This document shows positions 35,266 to 44,327 of a stretch of DNA of 48,421 bases, piece after piece (position 1 is the stretch's first letter; each line of letters starts with the position of its first letter). The position numbers and the translations under genes were made by a program. The notes beneath the pieces are model-generated. The model did no database searches, was not told the DNA's origin, and saw only the letters and a list, made by a program, of their open reading frames with translations. Source of the DNA: Kaiparowitsia implicata GSE-PSE-MK54-09C (GTDB lineage Bacteria; Cyanobacteriota; Cyanobacteriia; Elainellales; Elainellaceae); the NCBI GenBank assembly GCA_019359435.1, contig JAHHHI010000002.1, forward strand, positions 1-48,421, read 5' to 3'.

Positions 35266-35418
35266 ATGACTCGGCAACCTGAAAAACAGCCCCAAGCTAC
35301 AACGCCTGACCCGTTAGACGCAACTCGAGAATCCATTGACTTGGACAGCTTTGATCGGTGGGCGGGGGCCGTCAAGCGACAGATGGTCGCCGCGTTGAAG
35401 CGTCGTGGTTCGATGTAG
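35266..35418 (+). CDS. 50-residue small soluble protein
   Basis: An ATG preceded by AAGGAG at 7 nt opens a 50-codon frame ending TAG. The N-terminal half is polar and Pro/Gln/Thr-rich. The C-terminal half is an amphipathic basic helix (DSFDRWAGAVKRQMVAALKR). No known family is recalled. The strong ribosome-binding site and the protein-like sequence make it a likely real gene. It ends 10 bp before the 3' end of the DUF58 gene on the opposite strand. The cationic helix suggests nucleic-acid, membrane or partner-protein binding; this is inference only. Confidence 0.72.
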   Translation: MTRQPEKQPQATTPDPLDATRESIDLDSFDRWAGAVKRQMVAALKRRGSM

Positions 35419-35428
35419 TGACCCTGGG

Positions 35429-36700
35429 TCAATGGCGACTGGGCCCGCTCTGAAGCTGGGGTTGGAGGGGCAGTGACGCATCGATCAGCACCGTCTCGTT
35501 GGCGTCTGCTGAGGCATTGGCTATGGCTATCGATGACGGGGGCGATCGCCACACCACTTGACGGCTGCCCCTGGGGAGCGTTGTTTCTGCTGTAGCGGTT
35601 AGCCAAACCAGCGGGTGCGGGGGCAAGGGCTGCCGCGATCGCCCCTGAATCGGATTAACCATCGCCAGCGTCAGCAGCACATCGTCATCGGGCAATGACG
35701 TCGCCGTAGCGCGACCACTCAGCAGGCCACCATATGCTGTCCACAGACCAACTGGCAATCCCCGCCGCTGGGCATAAAAGTAGAGCGACGCTGCGGCGAC
35801 CACAGCCTGCTCAAACGCGTCTTGATCCCAGTCTGCCGAATTGTCTAGGGCAATAATGACATCTTGCCAATCGGTAAAGGTTTCTAGCTCGCGCACTCGC
35901 AATTCCCCATACCGAGCGCTGGTGCGCCAGTGAATCAGCCGCGTCGGGTCGCCCCAGCGATAGGGGCGGAGGGTGCGGGTCACTCCTTCGGTGCCATCTT
36001 TGGCGAGCGTTTGTCGCTGCAAAACGGGACTGTTGTTTCGCCCTAGGGTATCTAGCAATGAGCAATGCGTCAGCGGCAGCACGGTGGGATATACGATGGC
36101 GCGGGCAGGAACCTGGTGCGATCGCCGTGACCAAAATAGACCTAGCGGCGCTGCCGTTCGCAAATCCACTTGGGCCCACTGATAGACGCCTCGGCGCGTG
36201 GCCAATCGCTGATACTGCCAACGATAGCTCTGTTGAGCGGGCAACTGGGCGATCGCCACAGCTTCTTGCCCACCTAGCTCAGACTCCGCCCAGTCGCGCC
36301 CCTGCAACAGCAGCTTGGGCGTTCGGGTCGGGTTATCAATCCACAACACAGCAGTGAGCGACTCGCCGACACTCACGGGCGAAATGGAGTCGCGCTTGAC
36401 TGCTAACCGTCGGAGCGATCGCCCGGGCAACCATGCCCCCGCCAGCAGCAGCGCAACCATGACCCCGCTAATCGCGTAGAGCCAGCCTGCCATCGTGTTG
36501 GTTGCAGCTGCAAAAAAGAACAGAGCCAGCCCTAGTATCACCCAGCCACTATAGGCAGGGGCTACCCATCGAGTTTCTAACCAGCTATGAAATGACTGCC
36601 AGCGAGTTCCCAACCGTTGGGGAAATGACCTGTCTGACTTGCTCAATTGGGGCGATCGCCCCCTCATCTTTCTACTGGTCGCAGATTGCTTCAGCCGCAT
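35429..36700 (-). CDS. DUF58-domain membrane protein
   Basis: A 423-residue protein. A basic N-terminus leads to two membrane segments (about residues 51-70 and 72-92). A beta-rich region follows, then the DUF58 signature TEGVTRTLRPYRWGDPTRLIHWRTSARYGEL (split here as EGVTRTLRPYRWGD and LIHWRTSARYGEL). A VWA-like part follows with DNSADWDQD, a MIDAS-like DxS motif. DUF58 proteins normally sit beside a MoxR AAA+ ATPase and a transglutaminase-like protein; neither is adjacent here. The function may lie in metal- or ATP-dependent assembly at the membrane. The start ATG/GTG at 36700 is the first in frame; shorter starts are possible. Confidence 0.88.
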   Translation of the reverse strand: MRLKQSATSRKMRGRSPQLSKSDRSFPQRLGTRWQSFHSWLETRWVAPAYSGWVILGLALFFFAAATNTMAGWLYAISGVMVALLLAGAWLPGRSLRRLAVKRDSISPVSVGESLTAVLWIDNPTRTPKLLLQGRDWAESELGGQEAVAIAQLPAQQSYRWQYQRLATRRGVYQWAQVDLRTAAPLGLFWSRRSHQVPARAIVYPTVLPLTHCSLLDTLGRNNSPVLQRQTLAKDGTEGVTRTLRPYRWGDPTRLIHWRTSARYGELRVRELETFTDWQDVIIALDNSADWDQDAFEQAVVAAASLYFYAQRRGLPVGLWTAYGGLLSGRATATSLPDDDVLLTLAMVNPIQGRSRQPLPPHPLVWLTATAETTLPRGSRQVVWRSPPSSIAIANASADANETVLIDASLPLQPQLQSGPSRH

Positions 36701-37228
36701 TCATACCTCTCGGACCATGCCGTATCTATACTGACAGACTTCAATTAATCCCAACTGACCGCATAGACGCCCACAATCTTCCATTCCACCACACTCAAAC
36801 CCACAAAATAGGGTTCCCGATCCTGCTGGAATGTTGATTCAGCTAGGGCCGCATCCACGCCATCGCATCGCAAGAAACACATTCAGCAACAAATTCCATC
36901 GGTAAGGCTAAAACCGTTGATGGTCAGCCCTTTTGTGTCTTGGTACCTTTCTGCCGCCTGGACATTGGAGGCTCACGTTGATTCAAGGGTTTTAGACAGT
37001 AGTTTTAGTTAGATAATCGGGAAGGAGTACATCGCTATCCATTTCCCTCTTGCCTTAGCCCTTGCTCATTATCCTCACATCAAACCTTCCTTGCTAGGGT
37101 TCCATGCCATCAGCCCCAGTGCTGCAACAAAACAGAAACCTCTATCCCTTGTGGAACTTGACCGTGAATCGGGCACCATGAGGTCAAGCAAGTTATAATT
37201 TCACGGGAATGTCACTTAAATAATCGTT
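36701..37228. other. divergent intergenic region
   Basis: A 528-bp gap between the DUF58 gene and the gene at 37229. It holds no convincing frame, hairpin or recognised repeat. A 25-codon frame at 37105 lacks support. Promoters for both sides are expected. Confidence 0.5.
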
Positions 37229-37555
37229 ATGAAAAGCCCTCTGGTTAATGCTTTTTTTGTAGGTCGCGCCCTGGCCGAAGCCCTTGGAGAACAGACAGAG
37301 AGCCTTGTGACTAATACCTTGAGTGAGCTGGGCAAGTTTGATGCTGAACAAAGAGAGCGGTTACGTAACTTTACAGAACAAGTGCTAGAAAAGGCGAGCC
37401 GCGAAGAAGATCGCGTTGTGCAGGAAGGAATTACGCCAACATCGCGCTTTTATACGGCAAATGGCCCAGACTTGCAGGCTACCGTGGACGAGCTACGAGC
37501 AGAAATTGCTCAGCTTCGCACCGAGTTGCAATCCTACCGCAGCCTCTCTAATTAG
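37229..37555 (+). CDS. DUF6825-like cyanobacterial/plastid protein
   Basis: A 108-residue helical protein starting MKSPLVNAFFVGRALAEALGEQ, followed by TLSELGKFDAEQRERLRNFTEQV. A C-terminal coiled coil occupies about residues 80-103 (LQATVDELRAEIAQLRTELQSY). This resembles the family annotated as DUF6825 or 'thylakoid lumen protein' in cyanobacteria and chloroplasts, from memory. There is no clear signal peptide, so a lumenal location is doubtful. It precedes the ABC1-type kinase by 44 bp, so the two may be co-transcribed. Confidence 0.72.
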   Translation: MKSPLVNAFFVGRALAEALGEQTESLVTNTLSELGKFDAEQRERLRNFTEQVLEKASREEDRVVQEGITPTSRFYTANGPDLQATVDELRAEIAQLRTELQSYRSLSN

Positions 37556-37599
37556 TCGTGTGCTGCGGCTTTGAACCCTTTAGCTATTCCTAAACCCGC

Positions 37600-39450
37600 G
37601 TGTCTGGTTCCTCCAACTCCCATTCGTCTACCCCCTTCAGTCCAGAACCAGCCGTTGCGGCTGGTTCTATTGATGCGTCTGAAACCCATTCTCTGACTGA
37701 TATTCCTCCGTCCGACAAGCCCCAGGCTCTTCCAAATCCCGACGTGGTTAGCCCTTCTTTCTCTATTGGCAGAGTTCGTCGTGCCAAATCCTACCGATGG
37801 AACCGCGAGCGCTACTCGCAGCGTCGACGCTATGTAGATATTTGGACATTTGTGCTGCGGTTGCTTTACGCCCAATGGCTCTACAAGAAGCCGTGGAGCT
37901 ATCCCACTGGGGCAACTGACGCTGCCAAGGCCTTACGGCGGCGCAAGCTGGCAGTGTGGATTCGAGAGACTCTACTAGAGTTAGGGCCAACTTTTATTAA
38001 GGTGGGTCAGCTATTTTCGACACGTGCAGATTTATTCCCCAGTGAGTTTGTAGAGGAGTTGTCGAAGCTTCAGGATAAGGTGCCTGCGTTCAGCTATGAA
38101 CAGGTAGAGGCCATTATTCAGCGGGATCTGGGTAAGTCAATCCCGGAACTATACCTCAGCTTTGATCCAATCCCCCTTGCTGCTGCTAGCCTAGGTCAGG
38201 TGCACCGGGCTCAGTTGCATTCTGGGGAAGAGGTTGTTGTTAAGGTGCAGCGCCCTGGCTTAAAACGCCTGTTTGAAATTGATTTGGCAATTCTTAAAGG
38301 TATTGCTGGCTATTTTCAACGCCATCCCAGTTGGGGGCGAGGGCGTGATTGGTTGGGCATTTATGACGAGTGCTGTCGCATTCTCTGGGAGGAGATTGAC
38401 TATCTCAATGAAGGGCGGAACGCAGATACCTTTCGACGTAATTTTCGGGATCAAGAGTGGGTGCAGGTGCCACGGGTTTATTGGCGCTACAGCAGCCCCC
38501 GAACGCTCACTCTGGAATACATGCCGGGGATTAAGATCAGCCACTATGAGGCGCTAGAGGCGGCGGGGCTTGATCGCAAGCTGCTGGCTCAGTTGGGGGC
38601 AAAGGCCTACCTGCATCAGCTTCTGAATAACGGGTTTTTCCATGCCGATCCGCATCCGGGTAACATTGCGGTGAGCTTAAACGGCTCACTGATTTTCTAC
38701 GACTTTGGCATGATGGGACAGGTGCAGCCTGCTACCCGCGAGCGGTTGATGAATACCTTTTTTGGCATTGCCCAGCGAGATGCAGATCGGGTCGTGGCCT
38801 CTCTCGTTGAGCTGGGTGCGCTGACAGAGACGCCTGATATGGGGCCAGTGCGTCGTTCAATCCAGTATATTCTGGATAATCTGATGGATCAGCCGTTTGA
38901 ATCGCAATCGGTGACAGAAATCAGTGATGATCTCTATGAGATTGCATACGACCAGCCATTTCGGTTTCCGGCTACGTTTACGTTTGTGATGCGGGCATTT
39001 TCTACTCTGGAAGGGGTAGGAAAGGGGCTGGATCCAGAATTTAATTTTATGGAGGCCGCAAAACCCTTTGCGATGCAGATTATGGCAAATGGAAACAGCA
39101 GCGACACCAATACATTTTTGAGCGAGATTAGTCGGCAGGCCGCGCAGGTTGGCAGCTCGGCTTTGGGTCTACCCCGTCGCCTCGAAGATACGCTGGAGAA
39201 GCTGGAGCGGGGTGATGTGCGAGTGCGGGTGCGATCGCAAGAAACCGATCGAGCGCTGCGGCGACTGAGTAGCATTAATATGGGGTCACATTATGCGTTG
39301 TTTGCAGGAGCCTTCTCCCTTTCTGCAACGATTTTGGTGGTCAATAATTTAGTATGGCTAGCGGCCATTGTGGCGGCGATGGCGGCGATCGCCCTAATTG
39401 CATGGGTGCGTCTGATGATCAAAATCGACCGTGCCGACCGTATGTTTTAA
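37600..39450 (+). CDS. ABC1/UbiB (AarF) family atypical kinase
   Basis: A 616-residue protein. Residues 1-65 are a Ser/Pro-rich tail. The family kinase-like core follows: the KxGQ motif (TFIKVGQLFSTR), the Ala-rich loop (AAASLGQVHRAQL), the invariant Lys (VVVKVQRPG), the catalytic-loop equivalent FFHADPHPGNI and the metal site YDFGMMGQ. Two membrane segments close the protein (about 565-600). UbiB/ADCK members support quinone synthesis; in cyanobacteria and plastids ABC1K proteins regulate prenylquinones and thylakoid lipids. Cyanobacteria have several paralogues and the substrate is not known. The only initiation codon upstream of the core is GTG 37600. Confidence 0.9.
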   Translation: MSGSSNSHSSTPFSPEPAVAAGSIDASETHSLTDIPPSDKPQALPNPDVVSPSFSIGRVRRAKSYRWNRERYSQRRRYVDIWTFVLRLLYAQWLYKKPWSYPTGATDAAKALRRRKLAVWIRETLLELGPTFIKVGQLFSTRADLFPSEFVEELSKLQDKVPAFSYEQVEAIIQRDLGKSIPELYLSFDPIPLAAASLGQVHRAQLHSGEEVVVKVQRPGLKRLFEIDLAILKGIAGYFQRHPSWGRGRDWLGIYDECCRILWEEIDYLNEGRNADTFRRNFRDQEWVQVPRVYWRYSSPRTLTLEYMPGIKISHYEALEAAGLDRKLLAQLGAKAYLHQLLNNGFFHADPHPGNIAVSLNGSLIFYDFGMMGQVQPATRERLMNTFFGIAQRDADRVVASLVELGALTETPDMGPVRRSIQYILDNLMDQPFESQSVTEISDDLYEIAYDQPFRFPATFTFVMRAFSTLEGVGKGLDPEFNFMEAAKPFAMQIMANGNSSDTNTFLSEISRQAAQVGSSALGLPRRLEDTLEKLERGDVRVRVRSQETDRALRRLSSINMGSHYALFAGAFSLSATILVVNNLVWLAAIVAAMAAIALIAWVRLMIKIDRADRMF

Positions 39451-39643
39451 TCATCCGTCTCGCTACACGCTAGGCATGAGGATGTCTGAACTACGGGTAC
39501 TATGGGTGCATCGTTAGCTTCAATTTAGTCAAGATTTAGTTGAGATTGCGTTCAGCCAATTAATATCAAAGGTTGCTGAGGGCACACTACACTAGCGACC
39601 AGAATTCACGACGAGACCTTTCGCTTTCTCCCATTGTGACGCT

Positions 39644-40396
39644 ATGAAATGCCTTTTCTCGGGTCTGACCGATCCGGGACTTATCCGTTCTGTAAATCAA
39701 GATAACTTCCACATCGACCCAGCGGGTCGGTTTTTTGTCGTGGCGGATGGTATGGGCGGGCATGCAGGTGGGCAAGAGGCAAGCCGCATCGCCACGCAGA
39801 CCATTTGCACCTATTTGGAAGACCACTGGGCCACCGATCAGGTCTCGTCAGAGCTACTAGAGCAAGCGCTGCTCGGCGCTAATCAAGCAATTCTGCAAGA
39901 CCAGGCAACGCATCCCGAACGTTCTGATATGGGGACGACTGCTGTAGCCGTCATTTGTCGCAATGAAGAGTACTGGTGCGCCCATATTGGGGATTCTCGA
40001 CTTTATCGCTTGCGCGGAGCCACGTTAGATCAAATTACGGAAGACCATACTTGGGTTGCACGAGCGATTAAGGTTGGGGATTTGACGACGGATCAGGCGC
40101 GGGTGCATCCCTGGCGGCATATTCTTTCAAAGTGCTTGGGACGTGAAGATGTGCGCCACATTGATGTGCAAGCCGTGGACGTGCGACCGAGCGATCGCCT
40201 GCTGCTATGCAGCGACGGCCTAACTGAGGAACTGTCAGATCATCTCATTGCGATGCATCTAAAGACAATTCGTGCCTGTGATAAGGCGGCGGCGGCCTTG
40301 GTGAACGCCGCGCGGGAGAATGGAGGACGAGACAATATCACTGTGGTGATTATGGTTGCAGAACCTAATATGTCCCAGAATTCATTCAACGCGTAG
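39644..40396 (+). CDS. PP2C-type serine/threonine phosphatase
   Basis: A 250-residue cytoplasmic phosphatase. PPM motifs are in order: LIRSVNQDNFHI (first acidic motif), FFVVADGMGGHAGGQEAS (metal-binding DGMGGH), MGTTAVAVI, CAHIGDSRLYRLR, ITEDHTW, LLLCSDGLTEELSD and GGRDNITVVIM. The length is that of the minimal bacterial PrpC/Stp class, which antagonises Hanks-type kinases or regulates signalling proteins. No kinase gene is adjacent. It is transcribed alone after the ABC1-type gene, with a 193-bp gap. Confidence 0.93.
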   Translation: MKCLFSGLTDPGLIRSVNQDNFHIDPAGRFFVVADGMGGHAGGQEASRIATQTICTYLEDHWATDQVSSELLEQALLGANQAILQDQATHPERSDMGTTAVAVICRNEEYWCAHIGDSRLYRLRGATLDQITEDHTWVARAIKVGDLTTDQARVHPWRHILSKCLGREDVRHIDVQAVDVRPSDRLLLCSDGLTEELSDHLIAMHLKTIRACDKAAAALVNAARENGGRDNITVVIMVAEPNMSQNSFNA

Positions 40397-41232
40397 TTGG
40401 CTTTGCAGCTTTAAACCTGCCTCTGCCTCTTTAAACCTGCCTCTGCCTCGATGTTTAATGCGGCTGGTACACCACAACACCAGGGCTACGAAACTATGAA
40501 CAGTGGTCTAATCATCGAACACTGGCGTCTCTGGGCGTCCAACAGCAGTTGGACGCCGGTGGACTACGGTCGAACTAGCAACAGCTGAGCATTTGGCAGA
40601 ACGCGTAAATTGACGCAAATACGACTTACAACCCTTGTGATAAAAGGACTTTTTAGCCGTCGCGCCACAGCACAGCGGCTAAAGAGTGATGCCGTCTCAG
40701 AAAACTGAAGGATTCTTTACATCCTCGACTGCATTTTTCATAATGCTGCAAAACCTGAGTGGGCGCAATGGAATGGGCGATTGCTCCTTTGTCAAGCAGA
40801 TTATATGTTTATCTCGAACATTTTCATATTTCTTAAATTGTTAAAACTACCTACAACCTGAGCAGTGAGCATAATTGCTCATGCTTAGTAATTGGTGCAG
40901 CTCTACTTCTGAGGGTGAGTCTTTAATTGGCCTCAAACCTTCATCAGTACAGGGTCGTATACCCTTCTTGCATGGTTTATAGAGTCTGGCCAATCGCTTT
41001 CATCTAAAGAAGTACACTTTAGGGGGTGGGCAACTTTGTCAAATGATTGTTATCTTTTGTAATATTCAGGTAGAGGTGATTTAGGTTGCGGCACCCTGTG
41101 GGGAACTCGCAAGCTAGACAGCCGACATCAGGCTCACATCACACTCAGTAGAGAAAGAATCACCTTGCGTAGAGGTTGCTTCTGCCCCTGTTGAGTCAGT
41201 AAGGCCAAAACCACGAAACCAAGGAGTCCGTT
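40397..41232. other. long upstream region of nblA
   Basis: An 836-bp gap. A 20-bp unit TTAAACCTGCCTCTGCCTCT is tandemly duplicated at 40411-40450 (last base differs). A 10-bp hairpin (GGCGTCCAAC with its complement, loop AGCA) lies at 40534-40557. AT-rich sequence occupies 40800-41070. A regulatory region of this length suits a stress-induced gene such as nblA. I did not find a convincing NtcA (GTA-N8-TAC) site. Confidence 0.55.
40411..40450. repeat. two tandem 20-bp repeats
   Basis: The unit TTAAACCTGCCTCTGCCTCT occurs at 40411-40430 and 40431-40450, the second with a final G. It lies just after the PP2C gene. It looks like simple duplication. Confidence 0.7.
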
Positions 41233-41427
41233 ATGGATCAGCAAATGGATCTAACCCTGGAGCAGCAATTTAGTCTGCGCTCGTTTGAGACACAGGTAGA
41301 GCATATGAGTCGGGAACAGGCTCAGCACTTTTTGGTAAAGCTCTACGAGCAAATGATGCTGAAAGAGACCATGTATCAGCATTTTCTCAAGCACCAGTGG
41401 GGCATTGAATCAGGCCCTGGCCTCTAA
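41233..41427 (+). CDS. nblA: phycobilisome degradation protein NblA
   Basis: A 64-residue protein that binds phycobiliprotein alpha subunits and recruits Clp protease to dismantle phycobilisomes under nitrogen or sulfur starvation. The sequence follows the family: LTLEQQFSLRSFETQVEHMS, then REQAQHFLVKLYEQMM and the end YQHFLKHQWGI. These form the two helices of the NblA dimer. AAGGAG lies 8 nt before the ATG. The C-terminus is a few residues longer than some homologues. It is monocistronic behind an unusually long upstream region. Confidence 0.96.
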   Translation: MDQQMDLTLEQQFSLRSFETQVEHMSREQAQHFLVKLYEQMMLKETMYQHFLKHQWGIESGPGL

Positions 41428-41786
41428 GGGCACCCATGTCGCAGTTGGCGACCTCCCTCTCTTGCTTCTTTCTCATGCAGGATAAAGCTGGGGATGCCTG
41501 GGGCGTCTGCTCGATGTGACTCCTTCCATACGATTTTGAGCCAATGTTGAGTAATGGGCAGTGAGGCATCTAACGTCTAGGCCTAACGTGTTAGACCGCT
41601 CTCAGCCAGATGAGCTTTGATAAAAGAATCAACTAGCAAAATTGAGTTGTAAGAAACGCATGGCACGCAGCGAATGCTTATAACGTTTGCTGATATGTGC
41701 AAAGTATGGGTTCTGAGAAGAGAAATGTTAGGGTTGTGGAAGCAGGCACCAAGCCCTCGTCAATTCGTTACCCATCGCTAAGGTTT
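41428..41786. other. intergenic region between nblA and the stress protein
   Basis: A 359-bp gap. The reading frame of the stress protein extends upstream to 41697, but without a ribosome-binding site. No strong hairpin terminates nblA visibly. Nothing else was recognised. Confidence 0.45.
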
Positions 41787-42662
41787 ATGTTTCATAGCGC
41801 GCTGATTTGCACCGATTTTTCGGATGGCCTACACCGCCTGGTGAATTTTGTTCCCAGTTTAGTGGCGGGTGGGTTGAACAAGCTGGTGTTTGTGAGCACG
41901 GTGCCGATCACCAGAGATGTCATGCCCCGTGCTAGCTCTGAGCGGTTAGAGCATGTGCGCGATCGCTTCTCGGCGGCAATGAAGAACGTGCCAGAGGGCG
42001 CAGAAGTTCATATTGAGGTGGACTGGGGCAAGCCTGAAGACCACATCCTGGCAATGGTGAAGCGGCATAAAGCCGATGTAGTGATTCTGGGCACACCCAG
42101 CCGCAGCTTGCTCAACGAAAAAGTATTTGGTAGCACCACGGTTGGGCTATGCCAGAGAGTATCCGTGCCGGTGTTGATTGTGCGACCGCAGCTTGTGTCT
42201 GCTTATACGGTTGAAGAGCTGTCGTTGCGGTGTCGTCACCTGTTTCGTTATTTACTGGTGCCGTTTGATGGCAGTGATACGGCTCGCTACATTGTCGATC
42301 GGATTAAGCAGCAGGTTGGGAACAGTCCCGATTCGTCGTTGAAGCAATGTTTGCTGTGCTGGGTTGTTGAAGTGGCCCGACGCAACGCCAGTCTGCAAGA
42401 AAGTGAAATGAAGACGGCTCAGCAAGCCTTGGCTAAAGTAGTCCCAGAGCTAGAAGCACTAGGGCTAGAAGCAGAAGGCAAGGTTCTAACCGGCAATGCC
42501 ATTAATGAGATCTTAGACGTGGCGGTGGACTATGACATTAGTGCGATCGCCCTATCTTCTCGCTCGATGGGCAAGTTGATTGAGCTATCAGTTCCTAGCT
42601 TTACGGGCGAGGTGCTGCGGCGCAGCTGGCATCCGGTGGTCTTCTTCCCGCCGCAGCGTTAA
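41787..42662 (+). CDS. tandem universal stress protein
   Basis: A 291-residue cytoplasmic protein with two UspA-like domains. Domain 1 (about residues 1-140) starts MFHSALICTDFSDG and has ADVVILGTPSRS and the nucleotide-loop region GSTTVGLCQRVSVPVLIVRP. Domain 2 (about 155-291) starts FRYLLVPFDGSDTARY and ends SFTGEVLRRSWHPVVFF. Usp domains bind ATP/AMP and respond to starvation or stress. I choose ATG 41787 because AAGG lies close upstream and domain 1 begins there; ATG 41706 and GTG 41697 are in frame alternatives. Proximity to nblA may reflect a common starvation theme, with separate promoters likely. Confidence 0.86.
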   Translation: MFHSALICTDFSDGLHRLVNFVPSLVAGGLNKLVFVSTVPITRDVMPRASSERLEHVRDRFSAAMKNVPEGAEVHIEVDWGKPEDHILAMVKRHKADVVILGTPSRSLLNEKVFGSTTVGLCQRVSVPVLIVRPQLVSAYTVEELSLRCRHLFRYLLVPFDGSDTARYIVDRIKQQVGNSPDSSLKQCLLCWVVEVARRNASLQESEMKTAQQALAKVVPELEALGLEAEGKVLTGNAINEILDVAVDYDISAIALSSRSMGKLIELSVPSFTGEVLRRSWHPVVFFPPQR

Positions 42663-42906
42663 CACCGCTTGGCAAATTTTCTCAATTAAAAGCGCTCCTG
42701 TGTAGGCTGCTAGGCTACGCATGCTTCGAGCGCAGCCACTTCCTGCAGTCCGATGCCGTGTGCTGGATTGTTGAGCTTGAGCATATCGATTCTTGTGGAG
42801 ATATTGCGCTCTAGAAAAAGTATTGTGAACATCCCCCCTGTTACCTAGGATGAATCGGGAAAGTCGGCGTTTAATTGCAGACAGCACAGGCCAATGAGGG
42901 GGCAGC

Positions 42907-44325
42907 ATGACAGATGATGTATTGATTCAGAATGGACGCATTGTCACAGCGGTGGATGACTATGTGGCCGATCTGCTGGTGCGAGACGGACAGATAGAGG
43001 CGATCGCCCGCCACATTGACCCATCGCCTACCATGCAGGTGCATGATGCAAGCGGCTTGCTCGTGCTGCCGGGCGGCATCGACGTCCACACCCATATGGA
43101 ATTTGACCTGGGTGATGCCCAAACAGTAGACACCTACGAAACCGGAACTCGCGCTGCCGCGTTTGGGGGAACCACCACCATTCTTGACTTTGCCCTGCAA
43201 GGGCATGGACAAAGTCCCAAACACGCCTTAGATCAGCGGCTGGCGCTAGCAGAACCGCAAGCCTGTGTTGATTTTGGCTTTCATGTCATCTTGACAGATA
43301 TCAACCCTGGCTCGTTGTCGGAACTGCCAGATTTAATCAATGCTGACGGGGTGTCGAGCTTCAAAATGTTTATGGCTTACCCTGGCGTGCTGATGGTGAG
43401 CGATGGCGACATCTTTCGCTCGATGCGGGCCGTGGGAGCCCACGGCGGCATGATCAACCTCCACGCTGAGAATGGTGAGGTGATTCAGGTGTTGATCGAA
43501 GAGGCGCTAGCCCAAGGCAACACCTCACCCAAATTTCATGCCCTCACCCGCCCCCGCATTATGGAAGCCGAAGCGACGCACCGCGCGATTCGCCTAGCTG
43601 AACTGGCGGAAGTGCCGGTGTATATGGTTCATCTGTCGGCTAAAGAGGCCCTGGATTCGGTTGTAGAAGCGCGCGATCGCGGCATTCCTGCGTTTGCCGA
43701 AACCTGTCCCCATTATCTATTTTTGTCGATTGAAGACTACGATCGCCCAGGGTTTGAAGCCGCTAAGTATGTGATGACCCCGCCACTGCGCGAGCATGAG
43801 TGCCAGCATGCGTTATGGCGCGGGCTGCGATTTGATGATTTGCAGATTGTTTCGACCGATCACTGTCCCTTCTGTTTTAACGAGAATCCCCATGGGTTAA
43901 ACAAGTCAAAGCAAATGGGCCTTGGCAATTTTGAGCGAATCCCAAATGGTGCGCCGGGGGTAGAGTTTCGCCTGCCGCTGCTGTTTGATGGCGGAGTCAA
44001 CCAAGGCCGTCTCACCCTTAACCGCTTTGTGCAGCTAACGTCGACGGCTCCAGCCAAAATGTTTGGGATGTTTCCCCGGAAGGGGGCGATCGCCGTGGGC
44101 AGTGATGCCGATCTCGTTCTTTTTGATCCAAATCAACCCCAAACCCTCAGCGCCAGCACCCACCACTCTCTCGTGGACTATACCCTCTATGAGGGCTTTC
44201 ACCTCTTGGGCAAGGTGGCTAAAGTCTTTCTGCGGGGGCAGATGATCGTGAATGGTGACGAGTGGCTGGGGCAAGCCGGGATGGGGCGCTATCAGCGCCG
44301 CGCTGCCTCTGGCCGAATACTGTAG
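42907..44325 (+). CDS. hydA: dihydropyrimidinase / D-hydantoinase
   Basis: A 472-residue amidohydrolase that opens cyclic ureides such as dihydrouracil or 5-substituted hydantoins to N-carbamoyl amino acids. Metal ligands are visible: His61 and His63 in DVHTHMEF, the carbamylated Lys153 in SFKMFMAYPG, His186 in NLHAENG, His242 in MVHLSA and Asp318 in STDHC. The substrate-binding Tyr is probably the one in MAYPG (Tyr158). Length matches the family. GAGG lies upstream of the ATG. The racemase at 3267 could convert L- to D-hydantoins for it; no carbamoylase is present in the window. It could instead act in pyrimidine breakdown. Confidence 0.93.
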   Translation: MTDDVLIQNGRIVTAVDDYVADLLVRDGQIEAIARHIDPSPTMQVHDASGLLVLPGGIDVHTHMEFDLGDAQTVDTYETGTRAAAFGGTTTILDFALQGHGQSPKHALDQRLALAEPQACVDFGFHVILTDINPGSLSELPDLINADGVSSFKMFMAYPGVLMVSDGDIFRSMRAVGAHGGMINLHAENGEVIQVLIEEALAQGNTSPKFHALTRPRIMEAEATHRAIRLAELAEVPVYMVHLSAKEALDSVVEARDRGIPAFAETCPHYLFLSIEDYDRPGFEAAKYVMTPPLREHECQHALWRGLRFDDLQIVSTDHCPFCFNENPHGLNKSKQMGLGNFERIPNGAPGVEFRLPLLFDGGVNQGRLTLNRFVQLTSTAPAKMFGMFPRKGAIAVGSDADLVLFDPNQPQTLSASTHHSLVDYTLYEGFHLLGKVAKVFLRGQMIVNGDEWLGQAGMGRYQRRAASGRIL

Positions 44326-44327
44326 AA

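Noticed and set aside
40451-40588. 45-codon frame between the PP2C gene and nblA
   Set aside because: Peptide looks passable, but there is no ribosome-binding site and a hairpin lies within it; not strong enough to call.
40940-40975. GTA-N8-TAT resembling an NtcA site upstream of nblA
   Set aside because: The second half-site is TAT, not TAC, and no -10 element sits at the right distance.
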